A stretch of DNA of 64,000 bases from Thuidium tamariscinum. Taxonomy: Eukaryota; Streptophyta; Bryopsida; Hypnales; Thuidiaceae. The notes beneath the pieces are model-generated. The model was not told the origin of the DNA and made no database searches. It saw only the letters and a list, made by a program, of their open reading frames with translations. Location of the stretch: the NCBI GenBank assembly GCA_947034885.2, contig OZ019759.1:13518501-13582500 (forward strand), read 5' to 3'. Shown piece by piece: positions 47,896 through 58,420 of the stretch (position 1 is the stretch's first letter; every line of letters begins with the position of its first letter). Both the position numbers and the translations under genes were made by a program.

Positions 47896-48408
47896 GTACG
47901 TCTGCTTGACCTTTTCGCTCTGCAGCTGGTTTTTATGCGACTGGCTTTATAGCATTCAATATGAAGTCACTTGTAACAATGATTTCTGTAGGTTTTACTA
48001 GAATGCACTTCTTTAATTGTTACTGATCTTCAGATCTGCTCTGGTAAATAATGCGATTCCTATAAATTTGAAATGAACAAGTTGCCGTTATGAGATTGTT
48101 TCCAGCTTTTTGTTATGAGATTGTTTCCGAGTAGCACAGTTTCTGCACGATTTCTTCTTATGGTGCATTAACCAGAGTTTTACGATTGCAGTTGGAGCAG
48201 TTGAAGCGACAGCAGGCTTCAAAAATTGGAGGACAACAAGACATCTCCAACTTGGGACATCTCCAACTCTCAATCCCTGCTAAGAGTTGAAACAAGCATT
48301 GATATGGTAACACATCAACTTAGCTTCATCGTTTGTTGGCTTCACATCGATCACATTTGCCCTCACAGAAATTCTTGGTCATGAAAATTGGATCTCCCTT
48401 TTGTTCAG

Positions 48409-48726
48409 GTGGAAGCATTGAAGAGGTTAGCACCACGCAAGGCCTTGGGGCCATTCGATATCAATGCGGGTCTTCCGGTGACAGACCTTCGCGGCGATCT
48501 CAATGATCAACCAACCGCAGAGAATGGACCCAGCTCAAGAATGAATAGTTCTCGTAGTGGATTACCCTCTAGTTCAACAGAGGATACGCAAGCCTGGTTC
48601 CCAATGAAAGACAGCCGTGCACCTCTGGATCTAAGTCTCAAACTGCTGGCTTGTTTCACTTCCCCGGATTCACTTCACTGGTGCGTTCAGAGCCCGTATG
48701 CTTTTATTCTCTCAAGTGGATGTTAA
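48409..48726 (+). pseudogene. orphan exon-like segment, unrecognised
   Basis: An open frame begins directly after TTGTTCAG with VEALKRLAPRKALGPFD and is Ser-rich afterwards. It could be the next exon of the ABC1-kinase fragment's gene or part of another captured gene. I do not recognise it. Confidence 0.35.
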
Positions 48727-49099
48727 AGAATTGTTATAGCCTGGACGTCAGACTAAACGCGTGGTTGTTTGTGATCCAAGCTTTGAGGCAATTTGGGACT
48801 TCATGTTCATTTTTCTACAATTCTATGCACTTGCACTATATTTCTCTATTGACACTATTTCATCGATATGGCTACCGAGATTCAGTGGGCATGAAGATAG
48901 CCAGTCATCGCACTTGCCTTCTCAGAACTTAGAAGATTAGTACAAATTTAAGGTTATGACGTTAAGTTTAATCATCAACACGTTGTTGCAATTGGAATGA
49001 CGAAATATGATCAACATCGGTGTTCGTTTTTCTCCAAATACTCGGTAGTTTTGTTCTTTGCTTCAACTCTCCACCATTAGGCAAGACTGGGTTGAGATC

Positions 49100-50470
49100 T
49101 GACATCTTTTTGCTGCAGGTGTCATAGACTGAATTCGAATTCACAATGCGATGGTGTGCAACACTTCACGCAAGGACTTGGAATTGTGGATAGAAAAGCA
49201 GACAAAGGTCAGTCAGTGACAAGCTCTGGCAAAAGTGGAAGTGATGGAAAGTCGGGTGCAACGTTCTGGAATTCACTACATTCATGGATTTTTCCTCAGT
49301 CTTTGTTGCCTCCAGCTGTGCTATCCGTAATATCTTCGGTTGCTTCTCGTGGAGGAGAAGCAGGTAGATTTCTTAAAGGTTTTGACACTCCGTAGGCTGG
49401 TAGTACCTGTTAAAGCTGCGCTTATTTATGTATTGCGTACAACTTGGTAAAGCATCTTTTTCAGTTTCTGTGGCAAGAATCACTAATTTTCAAGTTAGAT
49501 TGTCACATGCCTTATTAGATTTACATTAACTTACCATTAATTGTTTTGTTAATGAAATTGAGGGATCTTTTAAGATGCTTATTATTTGTTTGATTTTTCT
49601 AATAAATTGTTTTGTTCTATGCTTTGTTTCTGGACTTGGCAGAAGTTCTATTTCTTTCTAAATGATACCGTGCCTAGGAGGCTGCCTTTCGTTCCTTATA
49701 TTACACCTTTCGCTCTCAAACCTGTTCTCTATTCTATGGTAATGTGTCGATACCCTTGCCTCTGATACTGCTATTTAGTCTTGTGATATGGCTGCTAAGA
49801 TGTCTTATAAGCTTATGCTTCAGGGAAGGATCCACTCATGCTTGCTGTAGTCTAGGATTCATCTTGTAACTATGTGTTGTGCCTTGAAATGTATTGTAGG
49901 CTTGTTGTCGTGGTATGTAGGGACGGGTCAAATCATAACTTGGATTTGGCTGTAGTTTGTATGCAGCAATTTGTTGCAATGTTTGTCGGTGGTGGAGTTG
50001 GAGGAAGAAGCTAGGGTGCTTGTGCTGCCTACTTGACCCGTTCTACACGAGGAGTGCGACAAGTTCTTGAACATGTAAGAGTTGGAGCATCATGGAGTAA
50101 ATTCTTGCTTGTAAATAATAAACCATTCTACCATTTGTGTTGACAACAATTGACTTGTCCTTATGATGGTACTAGACTTGTCCTTATGATGATTTTGAGG
50201 TATTGTGGATGAAATGGCAGATTTAATGATCTAACTCCATTGATGTTTGTAATTTGGTTGGGTGCAGGAGTTAGAACGGCGTATTTATGATGTATTTTTT
50301 TGTGCTGCGGCATATATTTGTGGTCATAGTTTACAGATGAACTTCACGTTTGTATTTTTAAACACATCTTTGTCCTTAAAATCTCTTCAATATTTTTTCA
50401 ACCTTAATGTTTTGCTTTTCATACATGTATTTGTGTTGTATTTGTATTCATGCATTGTTATACTTTGAAT
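49100..50470 (+). pseudogene. series of further orphan exon-like pieces
   Basis: Short open segments follow acceptor-like CAGs: about 49121-49395 (Ser/Gly-rich, then WNSLHSWIFPQSLLPP), 49643-49738 (KFYFFLNDTVPRRLPFVPY, followed by GTAATG), 49965-50077 (FVAMFVGGGVGG with an internal TAG) and 50268-50340 (ELERRIYDVFFCAAAYICG). Borders look like real plant introns but I cannot assign a protein. Together with 41.5 and 47.3 kb they suggest host gene sequence acquired by the CACTA. Confidence 0.4.
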
Positions 50471-51877
50471 CTGTTTTTCTATAAGGTATTTGTTAGTCAG
50501 TTGTATTCTCATTTTTTTTTTGTTAGTTTTAACCCTTACAAAGAAAATAGCCTCTAATATATTCCTTTTGCCTACATATTATAAGTAATGATAGATATGA
50601 TAGTATGGGTAATTTTTTGGCTTTATGTAATAATAGGGGTCCTTTAAATGCTTTCTAGGAAGTAAATAGGCCCCCTAAAAATACCCCACCGCCGCACATG
50701 GGTCCCCAAAAGTACTAGAAGTGTCCTCCCCGGGAAGCCGTAGTAGTTGAAGAAGCCGACACATCCCAATGAACTACATCAGGCATGTAACTACAATTTC
50801 ATGAATGTCACAGTGACATTTAGTTTGAAGATGGTGAAAATGATTGTACATGTCACTTAATTGTGTAGAGTGTAAGTGGACGAGGATATAGAGAAGTGAA
50901 GTTCTTAGAACGTGAGACATTATAGCAGGTGTTGTAAATGCACACTTGCGCAAATGTCCTTGAAATACAGTTTGTCAACATTAAAGTGCGATACAAAGTG
51001 GAGTTGAAGTGTTCGAGTGTTGCACCTATTTACAGTTTACAGAACACCATGAAATGTAGTTCTAAATGTTTACACTCTATGGAATGTACGTCGGTATATG
51101 GGCATCTTTATAAATGAACAGCATATCAATTTTTTTTCAGTTTCTCATAAAATTAAAAATAAATAAAAAATGTAAATAAAAATGAATATAAATATTTACA
51201 TAAATAACAATTTTTTTATTCATATTTTTTTTTTGAATATATATATTTTCAAAAATATTAATTTATATAAATGTATATATTATATATTTTTAACTAAAAC
51301 GACAACCGAAATGACCAAAAATGTGAAATGTAAAGGAAAAAAATGTGAGTGAAGTTCTTAATCAGAAAGTGAAGTACTTTTGATTTTCCAATAAATGAAA
51401 TGAAAGAACACGGACATGACTTTGTACATAGATGATGTATGTATGTATGAAGAGGTCAGAATTTCTAATTGAACCTAACTGTTTGTACATATAAGTACAA
51501 ACCAACTACGTAGTCCGAATCCGTACATGTGAACTTCAGTGTACAATGGGAGCATATAATGTTTACAAGATTTTCCGTCAATACCATTTCCAATAATGTC
51601 AATGTTGTTTCATCTAACAAGTCCAATTAAGTTTCACGTTTCATACCATTGCTCAAGTGTATCCTGCGTTCCTCCTTCAATTTAACAACAAAACAAGCCA
51701 ATGTACATTTGGATGTCTGTAGCAATAGCGATGTCATCAAAAGTTAGGTTTATGTTTTCAGTACGACTTAGCTTGTTGAAATGAACATCACGCTAAATTT
51801 CAACGTACAATGCCTTTTTCTCTTTGATGTCTACTTGTTTCGTTGAACAAGCACCGTTCAAAAAAAATACCACCAAA
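50471..51877. other. right subterminal CACTA region, AT-rich
   Basis: Contains a very AT-rich patch at 51130-51300 and GTAT microsatellite at about 51439; no gene recognised. Confidence 0.4.
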
Positions 51878-51897
51878 AACAAAGGTTTCTTATAGTG
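51878..51897 (-). repeat. right terminal inverted repeat of the 46.8-kb CACTA
   Basis: Read inward, CACTATAAGAAACCTTTGTT; one mismatch to 5132-5151; followed by the ACC target duplication. Confidence 0.75.
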
Positions 51898-52678
51898 ACC
51901 GCACCGACGGATAGTGAGTCGGACGGAGAGATGGCGAGTTCTTCCAATCCGAAAAGGATGATGGTAACTGCCAAGGCCATCTTGCCGGTCATCCCTTCTG
52001 ATCCGCAACATCGGAAGGAGCTTGAGGATGATTTGGTGTTCTTGGGGTGTGAGGGTCTAATTCGATGGCCTTGGAGCGTCAAGAGCGATGAGATGGTGTA
52101 GTAACTCCTCACGGGAGTTCTGAATCAATACCAACTGATAGTAAGAGGCAAGCCAACCACTTGGACCGCAAAAGTATGGGCGGAAGTGTACGAGTTTGAG
52201 AAAACTAGATTAGGAATGGCCACCCGGAACGATAAGTTCGGTGCCACGAGGTTCTAGAACCCGCCCCATTCAAAGGACAGATACGCCATTCCGGATTGCA
52301 AGAATGACCGGCATACGAGGATGTTGGAATTCTTGATTCCCATCCTTTATCTAGAAAAGCCTAACCGGGTCACTGTCACGATGGCGAACACCATTTTCGG
52401 ATGCTTTGAGAAGCGGATCGTGAACTGGAGCCTGGTCATCCAATATATAGTTTTCAAACTATCCGAACACGTTCAGAGGAACAAATATAGTATGATCAGT
52501 ACATACTTGTTCCATCTGTACCACCAGAAGGCAGGGTTGTCTATCCCGACGTGACGTGGGCTTTTCCCGTCCGGATGTTATGACGCGTCAGTCGTGACGA
52601 GTCAGGACGCGTCAGAGGCCGTCCCGAATGCTGACAGCGTCGTCGACGGCCTGGATGAAGTCCGTCGACCGTCGACAA

Positions 52679-52889
52679 GGCCGTCCACGAGGCCGTCGAC
52701 CGTTAACAGGGCCGTCGAGGAGGCCGTCCACCGTCGACAGGGCCGTCCACGAGGCCGTCGACCGTTAATAGGGCCGTCGAGGAGGCCGTCGACCGTCGAC
52801 AGGGCCGTCGAGAAGGCCGTCGACCATCGACAGGGCCGTCGAGGAGGCCGTCCACCGTCGACAGGGCCGTCGACGAGGCCGTCCACCGA
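52679..52889 (+). repeat. 31-bp minisatellite, about 7 units
   Basis: Units start at 52679, 52710, 52741, 52772, 52803, 52834 and 52865, each exactly 31 bp apart, built on GGCCGTCSASGAGGCCGTC. The first four alternate between CGTTAA and CGTCGA versions, a 62-bp higher order. An inverted partial copy lies at about 53100-53140. Confidence 0.9.
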
Positions 52890-53078
52890 TTAGGGCTGGC
52901 CGGCTGCAAACTTCAGAGCCTTGTAACTTTTGCAAAAAGTCTTCAAATTGGGCAAATGAGATGTTTTTCGGCATCTACAGTTTCTGTAGATGCCGAAAAA
53001 CATCTCATTTGCCCAATTTGAAAACTTTTTGCAAAAGTTACAAGGCTCTGAAGTTTACAACCGGCTAGCCCTAATCGG
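52886..53078. repeat. inverted repeat, 95-bp arms with a 3-bp loop
   Basis: Arms 52886-52980 and 52984-53078 pair with only a few mismatches around loop TTT. The arms start at the end of the minisatellite. It is likely to form a hairpin and to be a small-RNA source if transcribed; the latter is inference. Confidence 0.9.
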
Positions 53079-54740
53079 TTCGATTCTATTCTAGACGGTC
53101 CGGTCGACGGTGGACGGCCTCGTTGACGGCCCTGTCGACGATTTTTCATGCTCTGTCGCGGATTCTGTCGTGAATTTCATCCTGACGGACGCTCGGCTCC
53201 CCGTCACGTCAGCGGACGGACATCCTGACGGACAGACGTGACGCGACGGAAGCAACCCTGCCAGAAGGACGTACTGAATGCGACGGAACAGCTTGTATAC
53301 GAGACCGAACTTCAGATCTTGAAGTATGACTTGACAGAGGAGTTGGAGAAGAAGCCGGAAGAGACGGAAGACAACCCGATGGAAGAGGAACCCCGAAAGC
53401 AAGAACCTGCCAGCCAGTCGGATCGAAAACCGGACCAAATGAAGGTGACCACACCGGACAAGAGGGGAATTCCGGTGGGGGATCGAGTCGGATCATCCTA
53501 GGGGAAGTAGAAGAAAGTAGACCACTTCGACATCATCACTCGGCACACCTTCATGGCACACATGGACTTCTGGTACTTTGAGGGGCTACTCAGGCAGGTC
53601 TTCGAGAAGTTGGGCGGAGTGAAACTAAAGGATATACCGGGAGCCCTGGACCACCTTCCGACTTTGGAGGTAATATGGAAGAAGGACAAAGAGATCCGGA
53701 AGTGGAAGCAGGAGTTCCGCATCCAGGAGGAACGATTCCGTAAAGAGCAAGAGCGGGCCCAGACAACCAAGACGGACCGGAAGAAAGTTGAGGAGGAACA
53801 GAACGGACTACAAAGCCAAGTCCATTGGTTGGAGAACGACCTCAACATCGCCAACGGAAAGGTTAGTGAGGCTACCACGCTGGTCCACAACCTGCATGGG
53901 TTGGTGGCTCAACCGGTGGACGCGGTGGTAAGAGCTCAACTCTTTTCCGCCCGCTTGGTGAGAGAGGGGACCGTCATCGGATCCAAGCTCCTCACGATCC
54001 TGGTGGACTACCAGGCCAAGATGGAGGGGGTACTAAAGGAGATGAGGGCATTGGTAGGGTCCCTCAATCTGGAGACGGGCGAAGGCCTTCCGAACTTGCT
54101 CAATCAACAAGTTTACGCCGAGTTGAGTCCCAATGCGCAGGCGCAGATATCGATGGATCAGAGGTTACTGGGAGACACACTAGTGATGAAGAACATCGTC
54201 GATCTCGGACTGGATCCAAATATAACCGGACCGTCAACAGCGCAAGCCGATCCGCCCACAAAGAAGACGCCGCCTTAGATCAATCAGGAGATCCGGATGA
54301 AGGTTATCTAGAATCCGGCCAAGGAGCATCCGGATCAGTTTGCGCACATGACGGAAGCTGCAAAGGTCCCTCACAACATCCTAGTCATCTACAACTTAGA
54401 TTCCGGCGAGGAGGAGGAGCAGCCCATAGTCATCCGCAATGAAGGTGAGGAGCCAAGCGGATTCAAGGGAGTGGAGGAGTCAAAAAGTACGGAGGCGGAT
54501 TTGAACAAGACCTTGGAAGAGGAAGAGAGTGCAACTCCGCCACGAAGAACACCCCGCCCACCAAGGCAGCAGCGTAGAGGCTCTCGGTTCCGTCCGCGAG
54601 CACTTCATCGAAGAAGGCGCTCAAGTAGAGCAGGGTAGTTAGTTGTTTTTGAAATTTTGGACGGATGTTTCCGGAACGGATTTCCCACATGTGGGTGCCG
54701 ATCCGGAACTTTAGGAACAACTTGCCGGGACCTTTCCGGA

Positions 54741-55019
54741 TATTCCGATTGGGCCCTGATTGGTTGTTTCAGATTTTCTTTTGCCTTGTTGGCATTCCGT
54801 TTTTTGTTTTTAGGCTTTGACTTCTGTTTCGATTTGGATTTTAAGGGGCAGGCAAGTTAGTTGGCTTGGCATTCCTTCCTAGCGCATATTCATGTATTTC
54901 ATTCCTTTCTTTAATCTGAGTAGGCAGGTGAACATTCCAGCTCTGACTTTGTGTTTTAGTCTCTCTTGGGGCAATTGCATGAAACACTTGTAACATTTTC
55001 TGTCACATGTCTTATGCTG
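54741..55019. other. 3' flank of gag-like copy 2
   Basis: T-rich sequence resembling the 3' flank of copy 1 in composition; no gene. Confidence 0.3.
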
Positions 55020-55680
55020 ATCTGTTTGTTGACCATAACTTTTGCATTTTTGTTCCAAATGACTCAAGATTTCTAGAGAAGGTACTCATAACTATCATAC
55101 AGCTTACATGAATTTTTGATAATTTTCAAAAATAGTTTAATATAAGAATAGTACTAATGATTGAATGTCACATATGACAATTTGGAAGTTTTTAGTACTA
55201 TGGAATACCTTTTTTTAATGATTTTGAGATTAAATTTGGATGAGATGGTCTTATAATAGACTTATAGCTTTCCACAAAAGGATTTTCAAAAATAGTTAAT
55301 TTTATGTCATGTGGAGGTCTACAAAGAGAGCTTCATTCTGCTTGTATTTTGAAACATATAAAATATTATTTTGGTAGGTTCTTTGGTGAATGAACATCTC
55401 TATAAAGTTGTTGCAAATGGCCACTTTTATTTTTTGTTTTTACTTATTTTTACTATTTTTCCCTAATTAAAACATGAAGGTATGTATTTTCTTGAGGTTT
55501 GGCACTTTTCTAGTTCTCCTACTTAGAAAATTTTCCTATACAATTCCTTTTGTAGGTACCTTTGGCTTAAAGGTGTATACATAAATCATATTTTGTAAAA
55601 ATTTTAAAAATTATTTTTCTAATTAAATAGTACTCTAAAAAAAGTCTTTAGTACAATTGCAAAACGCAACAAATAGTACA
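55020..55680 (+). repeat. diverged dispersed repeat, copy A
   Basis: Shares collinear words with 57770-58420: TTGACCATAACTTTTG, TTGGCACTTTTCTAGTTC, CTACTTAGAAAATTTT, GGTGTATACATAAA and TTTTTCTAATTA, in the same order and orientation. No protein recognised. Confidence 0.65.
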
Positions 55681-56289
55681 GGTGTTTCGTGCAATCACCC
55701 CTTGGTGTGTTTGTTTGGAGTGTTGAGAGGTAAGAGGGATGGGTGAGGAGGAATCCGGATACTTAGGCAATTGAGATCTGAACTGAGTGACCAGTTTCGT
55801 AGAATTTGGGTTTTGAGTTGTACGTTTGTGTGTGGAGCCTTTAATTCGCCGAAACGGCGATCCGATGTGAGCCCAAGAGTGGCTTGGAGGAGGTTTCGGA
55901 ACCACAGGGGTGGATCTGTGCGGAGTTAAGCAGCCGCCCGAGGAAAGTTTCCATCCACCAGAAGGTTTGCCAACCACTAAGTCGATCCGCGAAACTAGGG
56001 AAGTACGTCCTTTTGGACATAGATGTCTTTGGATCTATCGTTGTAGTAAGGATAAGAGAATGTAGTCTTAAGTGACCTGCTAATCAGATTGGCCAAGATC
56101 CATCCGGAAAGTTGTGAGGATTCGGATCTGCCTCTATTGTAATATCTGATATATTTGTGTGTTTTTGTGTGTTTTGTGTATTTTGTTTGAGAGAAGAGAT
56201 TGTGAGGTTTATGAGTGGTAAGTCCCTACCCCTCTAAAGATCAAGAGAGGACCCCTTGAGGGTAGAACAGAGGTATGTAAAACTGATAA

Positions 56290-56480
56290 TCGAGTGACAA
56301 AACCAGAATCCGGATTGAGACGGATCTAGGAAAAGGTGTAATCCGGATACGGGATAGGAATCCGGAAATAGTTGAGGGACGGATCCGGATAGAGGTGTGA
56401 TCTAGAATAGAAGGAAGGATCTGGAATGTGACGGATCCAGATCGGAATTCGGAAAACAATTAGTATTCCGGAAGAAGGTA
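56290..56480. repeat. CGGATC/TCCGGA-rich tract
   Basis: Many copies of ATCCGGAT and GGATCCGG-type words, the same composition as the promoter-side tracts of both gag-like elements. It may be the far end of copy 2 or part of a third copy. Confidence 0.45.
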
Positions 56481-57769
56481 GTAACTTGGGTGTTTTTGAG
56501 CTAGGAAACCTAAAAACTGGAAAACGCAAGTAGTAGTAATGTTTGGAATCTCCTGGGACAATATTCCGTGCTATGTTATCACAATTGGGTGTGATAAAGG
56601 TGCTTTCTACTAGACTGCGCACACAACACCAACAACTATTTTTAGGGGAATATTACTTTTTTTCTTTTTAGTATACTATCATTATGTAATTTTCAACTTT
56701 GGGTTAATAGAGAAGGGGCTTGCATTATTTATAATTCTAAATTGATAAGAATAAATGATATGGTAATTTAGATTTTTTTTAAATTCTACTATAGTTTTTG
56801 GTTTGCACCAAATTGTGAAGATACATACATAGAATCCAACAATGTAGATTTAAGTAAATTTGATATAAAAAAACAATCTTTATTTATTTTTTACATTTCC
56901 ATTGTCATTCCATTCACTCATAGAACGATTGAGCAAAGTTGGTTTAGAGCAATCTTAGGAGAATGTTGAAATTAGGATTAAGGTAGGAATTCACTTTATC
57001 CATTGATAGACAAGGTTCAACAATTATTTGGTTAAAACATGTACAACAGTCTCTAAAATCACACTTTCAGTGTACTTTAACCCTTAAATTCCGATACCAA
57101 CTTTTTGAGTCCAATGGATGACAAAACAGTTAGTTCCTGAATGTAAGATAGTCATTTATCATTCATTATTTTGAGACACACTTGAATGTGGGATGATTAC
57201 TGTGAAATTATCACACACGATGTTAGGCCACATGCTACCCCGTGACAATTTTTTAGAGGACAACATGCATTGAACACTTTTCAAATGTCAGCTACCATTT
57301 TGGTGGGGAGTTCACCTTGACCTTGCACTCTAGCAGGCAGTCCCCTGTCTAATGTATGTATATGTGGAAGTTGCCTTTGCTTGAAGCAGTCTTTGAACGC
57401 TAGTAAGCTCCGAGAAGCAAGGTCTGTGATTACACCCACTAAATGCAATGGCTATCTCCTAAATTTGTTATGTTTTTTTATGCACTAAATTTTGGATACC
57501 ACTTGTTGTACTCAAACTTGTATAAGGTAGTGCCACTTTCCTCCCACTTCAACCTTACGCAACACTAAAAAATTGTAAGCAGCATTGACCACTTCTTGTC
57601 ACGTTAGGTTCAACAATTGTATTATTTCTTCTTGTAGGGAAGCAAATTGTACTATGCACATGATGATCACATTATGAGATCCACATAGAACATTTGAATT
57701 CTGAAGTAAAGGGTGATTGCAAGAAAGACCGGTACTATTTTGCGTCACACTTTGAATGACAGAGTTGTT
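56481..57769. other. AT-rich DNA, no gene recognised
   Basis: Short frames only; nothing to support a gene or named element. Confidence 0.35.
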
Positions 57770-58420
57770 ATTGACTATAACTTTTAAAGTATGAACCACA
57801 TTAACTTGAAATTTTCATTGAAGATGGCTGATATGACAACAATCAAATTCCTTATTTTTCAAAAACATTCAAAAATAATTTTATAATTAAATTTCAATTA
57901 AGCTAATTTGTCACACTTTGCGGTTTAGGGTTTTTTAGTACTGGGGAGCATCCAAAATTAATGATCTAAAATTGAAATTTTTGTGGCCTATTCCTATACT
58001 AAGTAGGCATGTTTCTACCAAAGGAAATCTCAAAAATCATTATTCTTTTTCCTCTACATGTATGCTAACAGGCCTCCCTTGCATGCATACTTTTGAACAT
58101 TTAAGATGGTTTTGAGATCATTCTTTTGGTGAAATCTCTTCATCATAAAGCTCTCCCAAATTGCCAGTTTTTAGTTTTAAGAAAAGTTCTTTTCCCTATT
58201 TTTTACAAATTAAAATGTCAAAGTACCTATTTTCATGAAAATTTGCACTTTTCTAGTTCGCCTACTTAGAGAATTTTTCTACACTTTTCCTTCCTCGGGT
58301 ACCTTCTTCTTAAGGGTATATACATAAAAAATATTTTTTATATTTTTAAAAAATTGTTTTTCTAATTATACAATACTCCTAGAGATTTCAGCAGTATTGT
58401 GAAAAACGCTACCAAAATCG
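57770..58420 (+). repeat. diverged dispersed repeat, copy B
   Basis: Direct-orientation relative of 55020-55680, about 2.75 kb downstream; see the collinear words listed for copy A. Confidence 0.65.

Larger units (their letters stand above)
5132..51897. mobile_element. 46.8-kb CACTA (En/Spm) element carrying nested elements and gene fragments
   Basis: The left end at 5132 reads CACTATAAGAATCCTTTGTT. The right end, read inward from 51897, is CACTATAAGAAACCTTTGTT, so 19 of 20 bases match. Both ends are flanked by the same 3-bp duplication ACC (5129-5131 and 51898-51900), the target-site size expected for CACTA elements. It contains a recognisable but broken tnpD (36518-41158) and a TnpA/Transposase_24-like gene (8420-11058). 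Later insertions (gag copy 1, the 15.6-kb element, MITEs) and captured host exons account for much of the length. Both flanks belong to the same kind of gag-like element. An alternative is that the two ends come from two related CACTA copies; the shared duplication argues against that. Confidence 0.75.
52532..53260. mobile_element. 729-bp non-autonomous hAT-like element with 8-bp target duplication
   Basis: Both ends read inward as CAGGGTTG, and an exact 8-bp duplication CCAGAAGG flanks the element (52524-52531 and 53261-53268); CAGGG termini with 8-bp duplications are the hAT signature. Dropping the element and one duplication restores an ungapped match between the gag-like proteins of copies 1 and 2 at this point, which independently confirms the borders. 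The interior has no transposase; it consists of GTCGAC-rich repeats and a long hairpin. Confidence 0.88.
51931..54638 (+). pseudogene. gag-like ORF of copy 2, stops mainly TAG, split by a hAT-like element
   Basis: The ATG is at 51931. With the 737 bp of hAT plus one target duplication discounted, one frame of about 656 codons runs to the TAG at 54636. Internal stops are TAG-TAA near 52099, TAG near 52256, TAG at 53499 and 53508, TAG near 54276 and one near 54309. Matches to copy 1 run the length of the protein: RVTVTMANTIFG, STYLFHLYHQ, then ILKYDL after the insertion, a coiled coil with long charged helices, VRAQLF, and a basic RRGSRFRPR tail. Function is inferred only as gag-type structural protein. 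Confidence 0.6.
51898..54740 (+). mobile_element. body of gag-like element copy 2
   Basis: It continues the element begun at 4.7-5.13 kb beyond the CACTA, and includes the gag-like ORF, a nested hAT-like insertion and, after 54640, T-rich and CGGATC-rich 3' sequence like that of copy 1. The 3' border is not defined; CGGATC-rich DNA reappears at 56290-56480 and may belong to it. Confidence 0.55.

Noticed and set aside
52594..52974. Arg/Pro/Ser/Thr-repeat proteins on both strands near 52.7 kb
   Set aside because: They are translations of the 31-bp minisatellite, open in several frames at once because of its composition.
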